NCBI GenBank assembly: GCA_031265435.1
Contig: JAISCR010000066.1
Coordinates: forward strand, 1 to 64,000
Direction: 5' to 3'
DNA length: 64,000 bases
Origin: Treponema sp.
GTDB taxonomy: Bacteria; Spirochaetota; Spirochaetia; Treponematales; Breznakiellaceae
Numbering within the stretch: position 1 is the first letter of the stretch; each line of letters opens with the position of its first letter. The position numbers and the translations under genes are program-made. The notes under the pieces are model-generated. The model did no database searches and was not told the DNA's origin. It worked only from the letters and a program-made list of their open reading frames with translations. Positions 48,300 through 58,282 of the stretch are shown piece by piece.

Positions 48300-48947
48300 C
48301 TAATGCTTTAGGCACCAGCGCAAGGCATTGAGCAGGAGTTTCCTGTACTCACCGTGTTCCCATACCGAAAGAAGATGTCCCGGTGTCATAACACAAAGCC
48401 GGCCTTTGCCAATCTGCCGAGCATAGCCGCCGATCTGATCCCCGCCGGTTTCAGACACCGTATGGAAAAGTTCAATTATTTCATCGGTGTTAACAGCTAT
48501 CTGATAGTGCTCGTCCCGGATGGTAAAATTGCTTACCCCCTGTACCACTGGATGATTCCCGATAATCTCAACATCAACCTTGCAGCGCGGGGGATGTCCG
48601 ATGAAGGAATTGCCTGCGAAAGCCGCATAGGGAGAACCTTCCGCCGCGGTATTAGCTGAATGGATAGAGAGGAAGCCGCCGCCGCCTGCTACATAGTCCT
48701 CAAATTCCCTTACGCCTACTTCGGTAACCCCGTCCTCAAACCAGGGTGCTTTATTTGCGGCGTTAATATAATCTCCCTTACAGCAGATGACGGCGGGATA
48801 TCCGGCTAACAACTCAGGACTAAGAATATCCTTCGCATCCATAATAAAATCAAACGTAAATTCATCTCTGCCCAATCCACAGAATCCCCGCATGATCACT
48901 TCTCCGGGATGCCATAGGTCGTCACACAAAACCATAATATTAGTCAT
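48300..48947 (-). CDS. ThuA-like (trehalose-utilization family) protein
   Basis: FEDYVAGGGGFLSIHSANTAAEGSPYAAFAGNSFIGHPP; GKGRLCVMTPGHLLSVWEH. Confidence 0.82.
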   Translation of the reverse strand: MTNIMVLCDDLWHPGEVIMRGFCGLGRDEFTFDFIMDAKDILSPELLAGYPAVICCKGDYINAANKAPWFEDGVTEVGVREFEDYVAGGGGFLSIHSANTAAEGSPYAAFAGNSFIGHPPRCKVDVEIIGNHPVVQGVSNFTIRDEHYQIAVNTDEIIELFHTVSETGGDQIGGYARQIGKGRLCVMTPGHLLSVWEHGEYRKLLLNALRWCLKH

Positions 48948-48972
48948 CTATACCTCCTGTATGCTTTTTCCC

Positions 48973-50922
48973 TTAAGGGTCAAAGGCAAAAGCGGAACAA
49001 AAGCCGGTCTTAATAGCGTTGTAAATTCTACCGGCCTTCTGCGCGTCCCCGATAAGCAGGGTGTTTTGAACCTTCCCGTACAGCGCATCTATCTGCACTG
49101 TATCGCTTACGGCCCCCAGGGCAAGCACCACCGAATCGACAGCGATTTTTATTGTATCGGAACCGTTATGTTTTATCAATGTTACAGCGGTATTGTCAAT
49201 AGTTGCAAGCTGCCATCCTAAATAAAATTCCGGAGAATAGTTTTTGAGGATGCCCCTTATTTCCCCCAGGATTGGTTCGTATATTCCCGCCCCTAATTCG
49301 GGAATCATATCGGCGATTATAACTTCCCTGCCGTTCCGCAGAAGTATTTCCGCTGCCTCAAGCCCTGTCAAACCCGCACCGGCGATAAGAATCCTGCCTT
49401 TGGGCAATAGATTATGGCAAATCATATCTTCCGCCCGGATCACATGAGGTAATTGTATGCCCTCGATTTTAGGGATAATGGGAACCGCTCCCAGGGCAAT
49501 AAACAAACCGCAGGGTTTTAGAGATTCTATCAGTTCAGGCGTAATTTTGATATTAAGATATACTTCCGCACCAGATTTTTCCAGATGTACCTGAAGGGTC
49601 CTGTTTAAAGCGCCTATCTTTTCCTTGTGAAGCATCTTATCAATAAGATTTAGCTTTCCTCCGAGGCTGCCCGACTGTTCGTAAAGGGAAACCTTAAATC
49701 CCCGCTCCGCAAGAACTGCCGCCGCCCGCATTCCTGCGGGGCCTCCGCCGACTACAACTACCGGGCGATTTTCGCCGTTCCGCCGCAATGACGCATAACT
49801 CTCCTCGTATCCTATGGCGGGATTTACAGAACAGAGTGTACCGCCTCCTCCCATGGACTCCCGGCACACGAGGCATCCAATGCAGTTCCATATTTCCTTT
49901 TCCTGGCGCCGCGCTGTTTTCCACAGGAAAAAAGGATCCGCAAAAAAAGCCCGGGCCATTGCTACAAAATCACTTACCCCCTCTGCGAGCTGACGTTCCG
50001 CCTGTTCGGGGGTCTTTATAGTATTCGTAGCGATTACCGGCAGGGATACTGCCTCTTTAATGGCTCTGGCAATATGCTGTTTCCACCCTGTTTCGTAAAA
50101 ATATGGTTCACAGTTTGCGTTAGGCGTTAACCGGTTACAGTTTGAAACATTCAGTACATCCACCATGCCTGATTGATCCAATTTTTTTGCCAGTTGAAGC
50201 CCATCGTCTATATTCATGTGATCAGCGCTCCATGCAGAGGCCATTTCATCAGCGCTGAAACGGACGGAAACAGGAAACTGCGCGCCCACGGCCTGACGAA
50301 CGGCGGTAAGAATTTCATGCAAAAAGCGGAACCGGTTTTCAAAGGAGCCGCCATATTCATCGACTCGCTTATTGAAGTACCGGCTTAAAAACTGAGCGAT
50401 AAGGTACCCATGGGCGGCGTGAATTTCCACGCCATCATAACCTGCCTTTTTACATAAGGCGGCTGCCTGCGCATAACGTTCCACAAGAGTTTTGATTTCA
50501 TCTTTTCTTAAAGGTCTCGGAACATTGCCGGGAATAACGGGAACATCGCTTGCCGAGACAGTTTGTTTGCCAATTAGTGCCGGATCACAGGTATTGCCGC
50601 CATGCCAAAGCTGCGCGAATATTCTGGCATCATAACGATGTACCGTTTCACAGAGGCGTTCCAGGCCGGAGGCAGAACGAAGGGTGTAGTACAGCTGGTT
50701 ATGCCTTCCCAGGCTGTAATTTTCGTCTATCGTACCTGCTTCGGTTATGATCAATCCGGCTCCGCCCCGGGCACGTTCCCCGTAGTACCGGACGACCCGG
50801 TCTCCGGTTTCCCCGTCCAATCCGGGAAAGCCGGTCATGGCCGGTGCCATAACCGCCCGGTTTTTCAGTACAAGAGAGCCAATTTTTCCCTGCTTAAAAA
50901 GCCACAGGCAGGTTTTATCCAT
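48973..50922 (-). CDS. NADH:flavin oxidoreductase, OYE/2,4-dienoyl-CoA reductase type with C-terminal FAD/NAD domain
   Basis: KIGSLVLKNRAVMAPAMTGF; CIGCLVCRESMGGGGTLCSVNP FeS-type Cys motif; VVVVGGGPAGMRAAAVLAERGFKV. Confidence 0.93.
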   Translation of the reverse strand: MDKTCLWLFKQGKIGSLVLKNRAVMAPAMTGFPGLDGETGDRVVRYYGERARGGAGLIITEAGTIDENYSLGRHNQLYYTLRSASGLERLCETVHRYDARIFAQLWHGGNTCDPALIGKQTVSASDVPVIPGNVPRPLRKDEIKTLVERYAQAAALCKKAGYDGVEIHAAHGYLIAQFLSRYFNKRVDEYGGSFENRFRFLHEILTAVRQAVGAQFPVSVRFSADEMASAWSADHMNIDDGLQLAKKLDQSGMVDVLNVSNCNRLTPNANCEPYFYETGWKQHIARAIKEAVSLPVIATNTIKTPEQAERQLAEGVSDFVAMARAFFADPFFLWKTARRQEKEIWNCIGCLVCRESMGGGGTLCSVNPAIGYEESYASLRRNGENRPVVVVGGGPAGMRAAAVLAERGFKVSLYEQSGSLGGKLNLIDKMLHKEKIGALNRTLQVHLEKSGAEVYLNIKITPELIESLKPCGLFIALGAVPIIPKIEGIQLPHVIRAEDMICHNLLPKGRILIAGAGLTGLEAAEILLRNGREVIIADMIPELGAGIYEPILGEIRGILKNYSPEFYLGWQLATIDNTAVTLIKHNGSDTIKIAVDSVVLALGAVSDTVQIDALYGKVQNTLLIGDAQKAGRIYNAIKTGFCSAFAFDP

Positions 50923-50939
50923 TTCTCCTTATTCCCCTG

Positions 50940-52289
50940 CTAGATTATTTTATTGGTTCGTGTCCAGAGTCTGAGCTTTTCCGCTTCCTTGACCAGATTG
51001 TCCCGAAAATCAGGATGAGCAATGCCGATGATCCGCTCTACTCTTTCCCACATGGAGGCGCCTTTTATGTTAGTTATACCATATTCAGTGCAAAGGTAAT
51101 GAATGCACATGCGCGGATCCGTTACGCCAACGCCGGGACTGAGGGTTGGAACTATCCGGGAAGCAGTACTGCCGTCTTTTTTCTTATACGTAGAAGGACA
51201 TGTGACAATAGACTTGCCGCCTTTTGAACGGTAAGACCCCATTATGAAATCCAACTGTCCTCCGGTACCGGAAATTTGCCGTGTTCCGATGGTTTCAGCA
51301 CTGACATGACCGGTTAAATCAAATTCAAGGCACGAATTGATCGAAACAACATTATCATTGGAACCAATTAAGCATAAATCGTTCACATAGTCTACCGGTG
51401 CGGCGTACATATCTTTGCAGGAAGTTACAAATTCATATAGTTCATGTGAGCCGGCTGCGATGGTATACACTGTCTGCCCTTTATTAATCGTCTTACAGCG
51501 GTTTGTAACAAGCCCGGCATTGTACAATTTCATCAAACTGTCACTCATTAATTCTGTATGAATTCCCAGATCGTGCAAATCCGATTCGGCAATAAGGGAC
51601 GTTACCGCCATGGGTACTTTTCCAAAACCAACCTGCAGGCAGCTGCCATTATGCAATTCGCCTAAAATGTACTTCGCTATTTTTTTATCTATTTCGGTTG
51701 GTACAGGGTCGGGCTGTTCAACCGGAACGGGGTTGTTTCCTTCTACAATATAATCAATCTGGGATATATGTATCCTCCGGTCTTCATGTCCAAATGACAG
51801 CGGAGGCAGGCTGGTATTTATTTCGGCAATAAAGATTTTAGATGCTTCCACCAGCGCCTTGCTGTAGGCAATTGAAGAAGAAAAACTGAAATACCCTTCG
51901 TTGTCCATAGGAGAAACCTGCCGTGAACCCACATGTACCGGCAAGTCCCCCCGGCGGTACATGTGAGGATACTCGTAAAACAGAGCGGGAATAGGCGCCT
52001 GATTAATCTGGTTAACCTGCCGCGTCTCTACAGGACCAAGAAAGATAGGGATATTGATAAAAGCCTTATTCTGATTGTCCGCCTCCAGAAATGCCCAATT
52101 CCCGTTATGTTTGCTCATGGTACGTATTTTTACATTCTGTATTTCGTGAACCCTGGCCGCTAAAGCCTGATCCATGGTGTCTCCTGCGGCATAATAGCCG
52201 TATAAGTCTATGTAGTCACCGGAGTTAACCAGGGCTCCGGCCTGTTTTGAGCTGATCAGCTTGTTTTTATATTCATCCATGTAGGACAT
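50940..52289 (-). CDS. Acetyl-CoA hydrolase/transferase family protein (4-hydroxybutyrate CoA-transferase-like)
   Basis: MSYMDEYKNKLISSKQAGALVNSGDYIDLYGYYA; GNGGQ-like SGTGGQLDFIMGSYRSKGGKSI; start set at ATG 52289 behind AAGGAGG. Confidence 0.88.
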   Translation of the reverse strand: MSYMDEYKNKLISSKQAGALVNSGDYIDLYGYYAAGDTMDQALAARVHEIQNVKIRTMSKHNGNWAFLEADNQNKAFINIPIFLGPVETRQVNQINQAPIPALFYEYPHMYRRGDLPVHVGSRQVSPMDNEGYFSFSSSIAYSKALVEASKIFIAEINTSLPPLSFGHEDRRIHISQIDYIVEGNNPVPVEQPDPVPTEIDKKIAKYILGELHNGSCLQVGFGKVPMAVTSLIAESDLHDLGIHTELMSDSLMKLYNAGLVTNRCKTINKGQTVYTIAAGSHELYEFVTSCKDMYAAPVDYVNDLCLIGSNDNVVSINSCLEFDLTGHVSAETIGTRQISGTGGQLDFIMGSYRSKGGKSIVTCPSTYKKKDGSTASRIVPTLSPGVGVTDPRMCIHYLCTEYGITNIKGASMWERVERIIGIAHPDFRDNLVKEAEKLRLWTRTNKII

Positions 52290-52303
52290 AGCAGCCTCCT
52301 TCT

Positions 52304-53551
52304 TCAATCCTTGGCAAGAATAGTAATTGTCATTGTAGCGGCATTAAAACCAATGGTTCCACCACCGTTTTCGCATATTCCGTAATGAGCGTCTTTTACC
52401 TGCCGATCCCCCGCTTCGTTCCGTAATTGGGTTACCAGCTCGTTTATCATGTTAAGTCCTGTGGCGGACACCGGATGGCCCCGGGATATAAGTCCTCCTG
52501 AAGTGTTCACCGGAATTAAGCCTCCAAGACGGGTGGCGCCGCTTGCTTCAAAGGGGCCTCCCTCTCCGGGTGCACAAAATCCCAAATTCTCTATTTGCAT
52601 TATCTCTCCGATTATGCAGGCATCGTGTACTTCGGCTACATCTATATCATCCGGTTTAAGGCCCGCATCCTCATAGGCGCGTAATGCGGCCTTCTGTACA
52701 TAATTCGGCGAATAGTCCAAATCGTGATCATCGCCGCTGCAATAAACGCTCGACGCTATGCGGACCGCCCGATTGTGAATATCAGCCGGCAGCTGATTCA
52801 GAAATTTCCGGGAACAGATAATCGCCGATGCGGCGCCATCACCCATGGGGGAACACATGGATCGGGTTAAGGGCCAGACAACAGGGATATCCTTGAGCAC
52901 CTCTTCTGTGGAAAGGGGAAAGCGGTATTGGGCCAGGGGATTCATGGTTGAATGATAGTGATTTTTAGATGCCGCCGCAGCAAGCTGTTCAATGGTTGTT
53001 CCATATTTCCCCATATGCCACCGAACTTGATACGCATAGATGTCCATAAAGGGACTTCGGATTTTTTCATCCGCACCGGCGGGAGGTTTGACTTTAACAT
53101 TCTTTTCACACCACTTGTTCCAGGATTCGAAAAAGGCATCCCGATTTTCAATATCAATATATGAATTAAATGAATCAAAGGCTTTGCGCTTATCTTCGTT
53201 AACCTGTTTCTCCACGCCGACAGCCAGGACGCAATCATAAAGGCCGCTGAGAATATCCTTACAGGCATTATGCAGACAGATGGTTCCGGTAGCGCACGCG
53301 CCCTCAACGTTATTGACCGGAACGCTGTCTATACCCATGGAACGCATGACCAGCTGCCCCCGGATTCCATGCTGTCCACTGTAATAACCCCAAAGACCGT
53401 TTCCAAAATGAATTGATTGGATATCGGTTTTATTAAGTTTTGCGTCTTCAAGGCAGCCTTCTACCGTTTTTGAGGTAAGATCCCGCACTGAAACATCAAG
53501 ATGTTTTCCTACGGGAAGCGCGTTAGAACCAATAATGTAAATGTCTTTCAT
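52304..53551 (-). CDS. Thiolase family protein (SCP2/SCPx-type)
   Basis: VNNVEGACATGTICLHNACKDILSG; EVHDACIIGEIMQIENLGFC; GGLISRGHPVSATGLNMINELV; CENGGGTIG. Confidence 0.9.
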   Translation of the reverse strand: MKDIYIIGSNALPVGKHLDVSVRDLTSKTVEGCLEDAKLNKTDIQSIHFGNGLWGYYSGQHGIRGQLVMRSMGIDSVPVNNVEGACATGTICLHNACKDILSGLYDCVLAVGVEKQVNEDKRKAFDSFNSYIDIENRDAFFESWNKWCEKNVKVKPPAGADEKIRSPFMDIYAYQVRWHMGKYGTTIEQLAAAASKNHYHSTMNPLAQYRFPLSTEEVLKDIPVVWPLTRSMCSPMGDGAASAIICSRKFLNQLPADIHNRAVRIASSVYCSGDDHDLDYSPNYVQKAALRAYEDAGLKPDDIDVAEVHDACIIGEIMQIENLGFCAPGEGGPFEASGATRLGGLIPVNTSGGLISRGHPVSATGLNMINELVTQLRNEAGDRQVKDAHYGICENGGGTIGFNAATMTITILAKD

Positions 53552-54900
53552 GTTTGTTTCCTTTGTTTATTTTTGTCCATAAGCGATTTATAGTAAGGCA
53601 GATAAACTTCAGCGTCTCTTACAATGCAGCCCGCAGGCATTCCTCCGCGTCCCAGTGAAGAACACTTGCTGCAGGCGATACAAGCCTTTTCTGGTTCCAG
53701 AAAACCTGATTCTTTTATATCTCTGGGGAAACAGGGATTTGCAAATGCCAGACGGCCGAAACAGACTTGATCGCAGGCGCCTGCTTGTATTGCCCCTGCC
53801 GCAAGGTTTGGCGCAAACTGATGAAGATAGCTTGGCGCTGAAGCGGAAACAACCAGCTCCGGAAAATTCCGCTTTATCACTGCGCTGCCATTGTACATTC
53901 TTGCCAGCCCCGCAAGGGGATCTTCCATCTGTAAAAATTTGTCATCCCTTAGAAACGGACGGGTGATATAAGGACGAATATGCGGATCCCCCATGGTGAT
54001 GTTTATGAAAGATACACCCAGTTCCCTGTGCAGAATCCGTACTGCTTCAAGAGGTTCACTGTAATCAGTATTCAGGCTGCCATCCCGGACTACTCCATAC
54101 CCGTAGGGATATGGAAAGCCGTCAAAAATATTAAGGCGGACTGTTATCATAAATGAATCGCTTTGTACGCATTGGGCATGACGCAGAGAATTAAAGAGCA
54201 GGCGGAAACGGTTCTCAAAATTGCCGCCATAAATGCCGGGACGATTAAAAGCGCCTGCAAGTTCGCCCAGCAAATAACCATGGCAGGATTTAATATCGAT
54301 CCCGTCAAAGCCTGCTTTCCTGCAGAGTTTCGCCGATTCACCGAATTTATCTTCCAGTGACGCGAGATAATCGTCGCTTGCTATACACGATGAATCCAGC
54401 GGCCTGTCCCCTTCAATGACAGGATTGTGGAAAGCCGCAATGGGCTGCGGCGTTTGAGGATTAGGATGCGAATAACGTCCACTGTGGTTCGCCTGCATGA
54501 CAAGAAACGGAGCGTAACCGTTTTCTTTAAGTCCTGTCTCTTTTATTTCTTCGACAAAGCGCTGGAATTGCGGCAGTGTCTCCTTGGTCAACACAAGCTG
54601 CCGCGGGGAAGAGCGTCCTTCCGGCACTATGGTAACTGATTCAAACCAGATAAGCGCCGCCCCGCCCCGGGCATATCTTAAATATCGGCGTCTGGTTAAT
54701 TCCGAGGGAGTACCGTCAGGACAGGCATCAAAGCCCTCCATCGGCGCAATGCCTATTCTGTTCTGCAGGAGCCTTTTGTTCAGCATCAGAGGTTTAAAAA
54801 GAATATCTGTTTCTTCCGACAGCGGCAGGCAGATCGTCAGATCTTTCAGCCTCTCACGGATATCTTCCAGCGTTTTGTAGCTAAAATCGTACTGTTTCAT
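53548..54900 (-). CDS. NADH:flavin oxidoreductase (OYE family), short form without FAD/NAD domain
   Basis: FKPLMLNKRLLQNRIGIAPMEGF; AGFDGIDIKSCHGYLLGELAGAFNRPGIYGGNFENRFR; C-terminal CIACSKCSSLGRGGMPAGC. Confidence 0.9.
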   Translation of the reverse strand: MKQYDFSYKTLEDIRERLKDLTICLPLSEETDILFKPLMLNKRLLQNRIGIAPMEGFDACPDGTPSELTRRRYLRYARGGAALIWFESVTIVPEGRSSPRQLVLTKETLPQFQRFVEEIKETGLKENGYAPFLVMQANHSGRYSHPNPQTPQPIAAFHNPVIEGDRPLDSSCIASDDYLASLEDKFGESAKLCRKAGFDGIDIKSCHGYLLGELAGAFNRPGIYGGNFENRFRLLFNSLRHAQCVQSDSFMITVRLNIFDGFPYPYGYGVVRDGSLNTDYSEPLEAVRILHRELGVSFINITMGDPHIRPYITRPFLRDDKFLQMEDPLAGLARMYNGSAVIKRNFPELVVSASAPSYLHQFAPNLAAGAIQAGACDQVCFGRLAFANPCFPRDIKESGFLEPEKACIACSKCSSLGRGGMPAGCIVRDAEVYLPYYKSLMDKNKQRKQT

Positions 54901-56453
54901 TGTTTATACCTTTTCCCGCCGGGGCAGCCAATATAGCTCTTCAACGGGGCCAATTTTTTTAGCCTGTGATTGATTTCTGTTAAGCCGGCAGCAGAATCCC
55001 TGAATATAGTGAACAATTCCTGGTAAAGAGCCGCATTTTCCGTATGTGGTTCGGTAATTGAGACCACCCGCTGGAATTGCCGGATTACAGCGGTATTTTG
55101 AAACATCCCGACAGCTACACCTGCCAGTACCGCCATTCCCAGCGTGGCGGCGTGATCCGGGCAGGCGACGGAACTGACCGGCAGATCGTACACATCGGCA
55201 AATATTTGTGTCCAAAGGGGACTGCGGCCGCCGCCGCCGATCAGTTTCATGGAAACGAGGCCCGCCGGTTTGTTCAGCTCCCGGATTATATCCAGAATTA
55301 TCCGCATGTGAAAGGCAACCCCTTCCATAACGCTTCTGCACATATCCTGCCTGGTCGTGCCGCTGTGTAAGCCGATAAATGCCCCCAGCATGGCGGAATC
55401 CCAGAAGGGCGCCCGTTCACCAAGTAAATAGGGCAGGAAGAGGAGCCCCCGTGCGCCGGGTGGAGAATCCGCGGTATATTGATCTATCTGCCTGTAGCCG
55501 TCAAGCAGGGATAGTTCCCGGGCGTATAACATTTTACATATCCAGTGGTAGGCATATCCGCCGGCCTGCATTGTACCGGAATCCCGCTGGGTGTTAAAAT
55601 AACTAATTTTTGAAATGCGCCGTTCTGCATCCGTCTTGCCTCCTGCGCTTACCGCACAAACCCAGCTCGAAGTACCGATGCTGGTATAGGCTTCACCTGT
55701 TTCGGTTACCCCGGAGCCAAAGGTCGCCGCTCCACCGTCCCCGGGTCCCATCACTATGGGAATACCGGCAACGAGGCCCGACTCCTTCGCAGCCACAGGG
55801 AGCAGTGTGCCGATAATCGAACCCGCGGGAATCAAACAAGGCATTTTCTCCTGATCCACCCCTGCCGCCTCGAGCAGGTTTCGGGACCAGCCGTTTGTCC
55901 GGCGGTCAAAACAATGCATATAAGCCGCTGTTTCCGCATCTACGGCAAAACAACCGGTAAGTTTTCCATTGATAAAATCCTTTGGGGATACAAACACCGA
56001 AGCCTTTCGGTAGATTTCGTTTTTGTGTTTTTTAAGCCACATAATTTTCGGCAGCGTATATCCTGCAGCCGACCGCATGCCGGTTATTTCATAATACTCA
56101 TCTTTTCCCAGCATTTGTTCCAGATATGCCGCTTCTTCTTCCGCACGGATATCTGCCCATGTAATGGCGGCATAAAGGGGTTCGCCTTTTTTATCCAAAG
56201 GAAGACAGCACATCATCTGCCCGGTAAGAATGACTGCAACGATATCTTCTAAAGCAATATCTTCCAGAAGAACGGCGTTATTTACGCAAAATGCTTTCCA
56301 CCACTCTTCCGGATCCTGCTCCGTCCTGCCGTCACGGAAAAAGACATCCCCGTAGGATGCGGTATGGGTCCTGATAATCCGTCCTTCCTGGTCTACCAGG
56401 GCAGCCTTGTCGCCTGAGGTTCCGATGTCATGGGTTAGGATTAATTTTTTCAT
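54897..56453 (-). CDS. FGGY family carbohydrate kinase (xylulokinase-like)
   Basis: LTHDIGTSGDKAALVDQEGRII; MGPGDGGAATFGSGV; LIGGGGRSPLWTQIFADVYDLPV. Confidence 0.93.
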   Translation of the reverse strand: MKKLILTHDIGTSGDKAALVDQEGRIIRTHTASYGDVFFRDGRTEQDPEEWWKAFCVNNAVLLEDIALEDIVAVILTGQMMCCLPLDKKGEPLYAAITWADIRAEEEAAYLEQMLGKDEYYEITGMRSAAGYTLPKIMWLKKHKNEIYRKASVFVSPKDFINGKLTGCFAVDAETAAYMHCFDRRTNGWSRNLLEAAGVDQEKMPCLIPAGSIIGTLLPVAAKESGLVAGIPIVMGPGDGGAATFGSGVTETGEAYTSIGTSSWVCAVSAGGKTDAERRISKISYFNTQRDSGTMQAGGYAYHWICKMLYARELSLLDGYRQIDQYTADSPPGARGLLFLPYLLGERAPFWDSAMLGAFIGLHSGTTRQDMCRSVMEGVAFHMRIILDIIRELNKPAGLVSMKLIGGGGRSPLWTQIFADVYDLPVSSVACPDHAATLGMAVLAGVAVGMFQNTAVIRQFQRVVSITEPHTENAALYQELFTIFRDSAAGLTEINHRLKKLAPLKSYIGCPGGKRYKQ

Positions 56454-57121
56454 CTATGGTTAGCCATTTCACAAATATATTTTGCGGAACGATAATTTAT
56501 TCCCAGACGGGCGACACCCAGGTCGATTAAACGATCGACCGTAGGAAGATCCCGTATGCCTCCCGCAGCCTTAATCCATACCCGTCCCTTTGCGATTGAA
56601 GAAATTATTTCAATGTGCCGCATGGCAAAAGGACCTTCCATTCCGGTGCAGGTTTTGATACAGTCCGCCCCCGCATCAATAATGATTTCCGCCGCCTTAC
56701 GGATTCTTTCTTCGTCATGCAGAGGGCATTCAATAATAACCTTAAGGGCATGAGAACCTATCGCCTTTTTTACGTGCCGTATATCTTCTTCCGCCTCTTT
56801 ATACAGACCTGATACCAGATAGCTTTGATTCATCACCATATCAATTTCTTTTGCTCCAAGACTTACAGCCCATTTTGCGGCATAGGCTTTACATGCTGTC
56901 GGATCGGCGCCTGACCAGCGGGTACATCCGAAACCAGGATTAACATCAGATCCTTCAAGCTGTTCCACAAGATAGGGAAAATAACAAGCGGGCCCGTTTA
57001 CCGCAAAGAAATGCATCTCCTTTGCCTGCAGGATCGCTTCATCCAGTTCTTCTTTTTTAGCCAGAGTCGCAATGTGGGTACTGTCAATCATTCTGGCCAG
57101 CTGCTTTCCGTTAAGCGGCAT
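56450..57121 (-). CDS. deoC: Deoxyribose-phosphate aldolase (DeoC) family
   Basis: MIDSTHIATLAKKEELDEAI; EIDMVMNQSYLVSG; ADCIKTCTG; VWIKAAGGIRDLPTVDRLIDLGVARLG (Schiff-base Lys region). Confidence 0.92.
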   Translation of the reverse strand: MPLNGKQLARMIDSTHIATLAKKEELDEAILQAKEMHFFAVNGPACYFPYLVEQLEGSDVNPGFGCTRWSGADPTACKAYAAKWAVSLGAKEIDMVMNQSYLVSGLYKEAEEDIRHVKKAIGSHALKVIIECPLHDEERIRKAAEIIIDAGADCIKTCTGMEGPFAMRHIEIISSIAKGRVWIKAAGGIRDLPTVDRLIDLGVARLGINYRSAKYICEMANHR

Positions 57122-57158
57122 TCGTAAACCCTTCCTTCCCGGTGGTTTTGCGGGTATG

Positions 57159-58214
57159 TTATTGGCTTATAACGCTTATATAACTGCTTTTTTGCACATT
57201 GTTCTGCCTGGATATGCTGTTATACCAGGCGTCAGGATTATTAACCGGATTTTCCATATAATCATAATGCGCCGCCTCCATTAATAAAAAAAACGACTGA
57301 CCGTTTGCAGATATTCCGGTTTGATCATTGTTTGGAACACCGCAGACTCCGTATAAAAAACCGTAGGGATCAACTTTTCCATGCTGGCATAAACGCAGAT
57401 GATCCGCCGTTTTCCTGTACTCTTCAGTCAAATATCCGGCGGCTAATGCACGGTATATGCTGTAAACGACCATACTCACTGCGTTAATGCCGATGATACT
57501 GTTTGGATCATCCAGAGTATCATGGCAGACACCGTAATCGTCAATAAATTTAAGGATGCCGTCTATCACAACTTTCGTCTTTTCCATAAAATCATCTTTT
57601 TCGCGTTTCATGGACTGTGGCAGATTAAGCGCCGTCTTTACTATCCCTGCCGCCGCATAGCCGGTACAGATGCCCCGGTGATTGGTACGGAAAAATTTTT
57701 TCTCCCCGTCATCCCATATCCAGTTAAGCATTTTGCTTTGTGGATCGTAAAAAATGTCCCAGTATCCGTTTATCTGCTTTACCGCTTCCCGGCAGTATCC
57801 CGCCGCGGCAAGAAATGGAGGCATCATATAAATCGAGTCCACCCAGAACTGGGGACTGTCTTTTATATGATATAAAATCCCATTGTCATTCCGTTCCGCC
57901 TTATTCAGTGTATAATCAATCAGTCTTTCGTAAGTATCCCGTATTAATTGATCGTTGGATATTTTTGCCGCCGCCATCAAGGCTTCGCCGCAGGCGCAGG
58001 TATCCGTCACGGTGTTTTTTTCCCACGCCGTGGTTAGCGTAGTACGGCCGTCTTCCAGGCGGATGTATGATACTTCTCTCGCCATGGTAAGGAGCGTATC
58101 ATAATCCCGAAGTTCCAGCATAGCCTGCATGGCTTCGCCCTGTTCCCAGCTGCGGCGCTGAATGCTCATGAGCGCATTTTTTACTTTTTTTACAATCTCA
58201 GTATCCGGTGTCAT
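57159..58214 (-). CDS. Glycoside hydrolase family 88/105-like (unsaturated uronyl hydrolase)
   Basis: SWEQGEAMQAMLEL; DSPQFWVDSIYMMPPFLAAAG; GICTGYAAAGIVKTALNLP. Confidence 0.75.
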   Translation of the reverse strand: MTPDTEIVKKVKNALMSIQRRSWEQGEAMQAMLELRDYDTLLTMAREVSYIRLEDGRTTLTTAWEKNTVTDTCACGEALMAAAKISNDQLIRDTYERLIDYTLNKAERNDNGILYHIKDSPQFWVDSIYMMPPFLAAAGYCREAVKQINGYWDIFYDPQSKMLNWIWDDGEKKFFRTNHRGICTGYAAAGIVKTALNLPQSMKREKDDFMEKTKVVIDGILKFIDDYGVCHDTLDDPNSIIGINAVSMVVYSIYRALAAGYLTEEYRKTADHLRLCQHGKVDPYGFLYGVCGVPNNDQTGISANGQSFFLLMEAAHYDYMENPVNNPDAWYNSISRQNNVQKSSYISVISQ

Positions 58215-58282
58215 GGTTGACTTCTCCTTTACATTTTTAAGAGAACACTAAAAACCTCAGCTTTTAGCGGCAGCCTTAAGCC

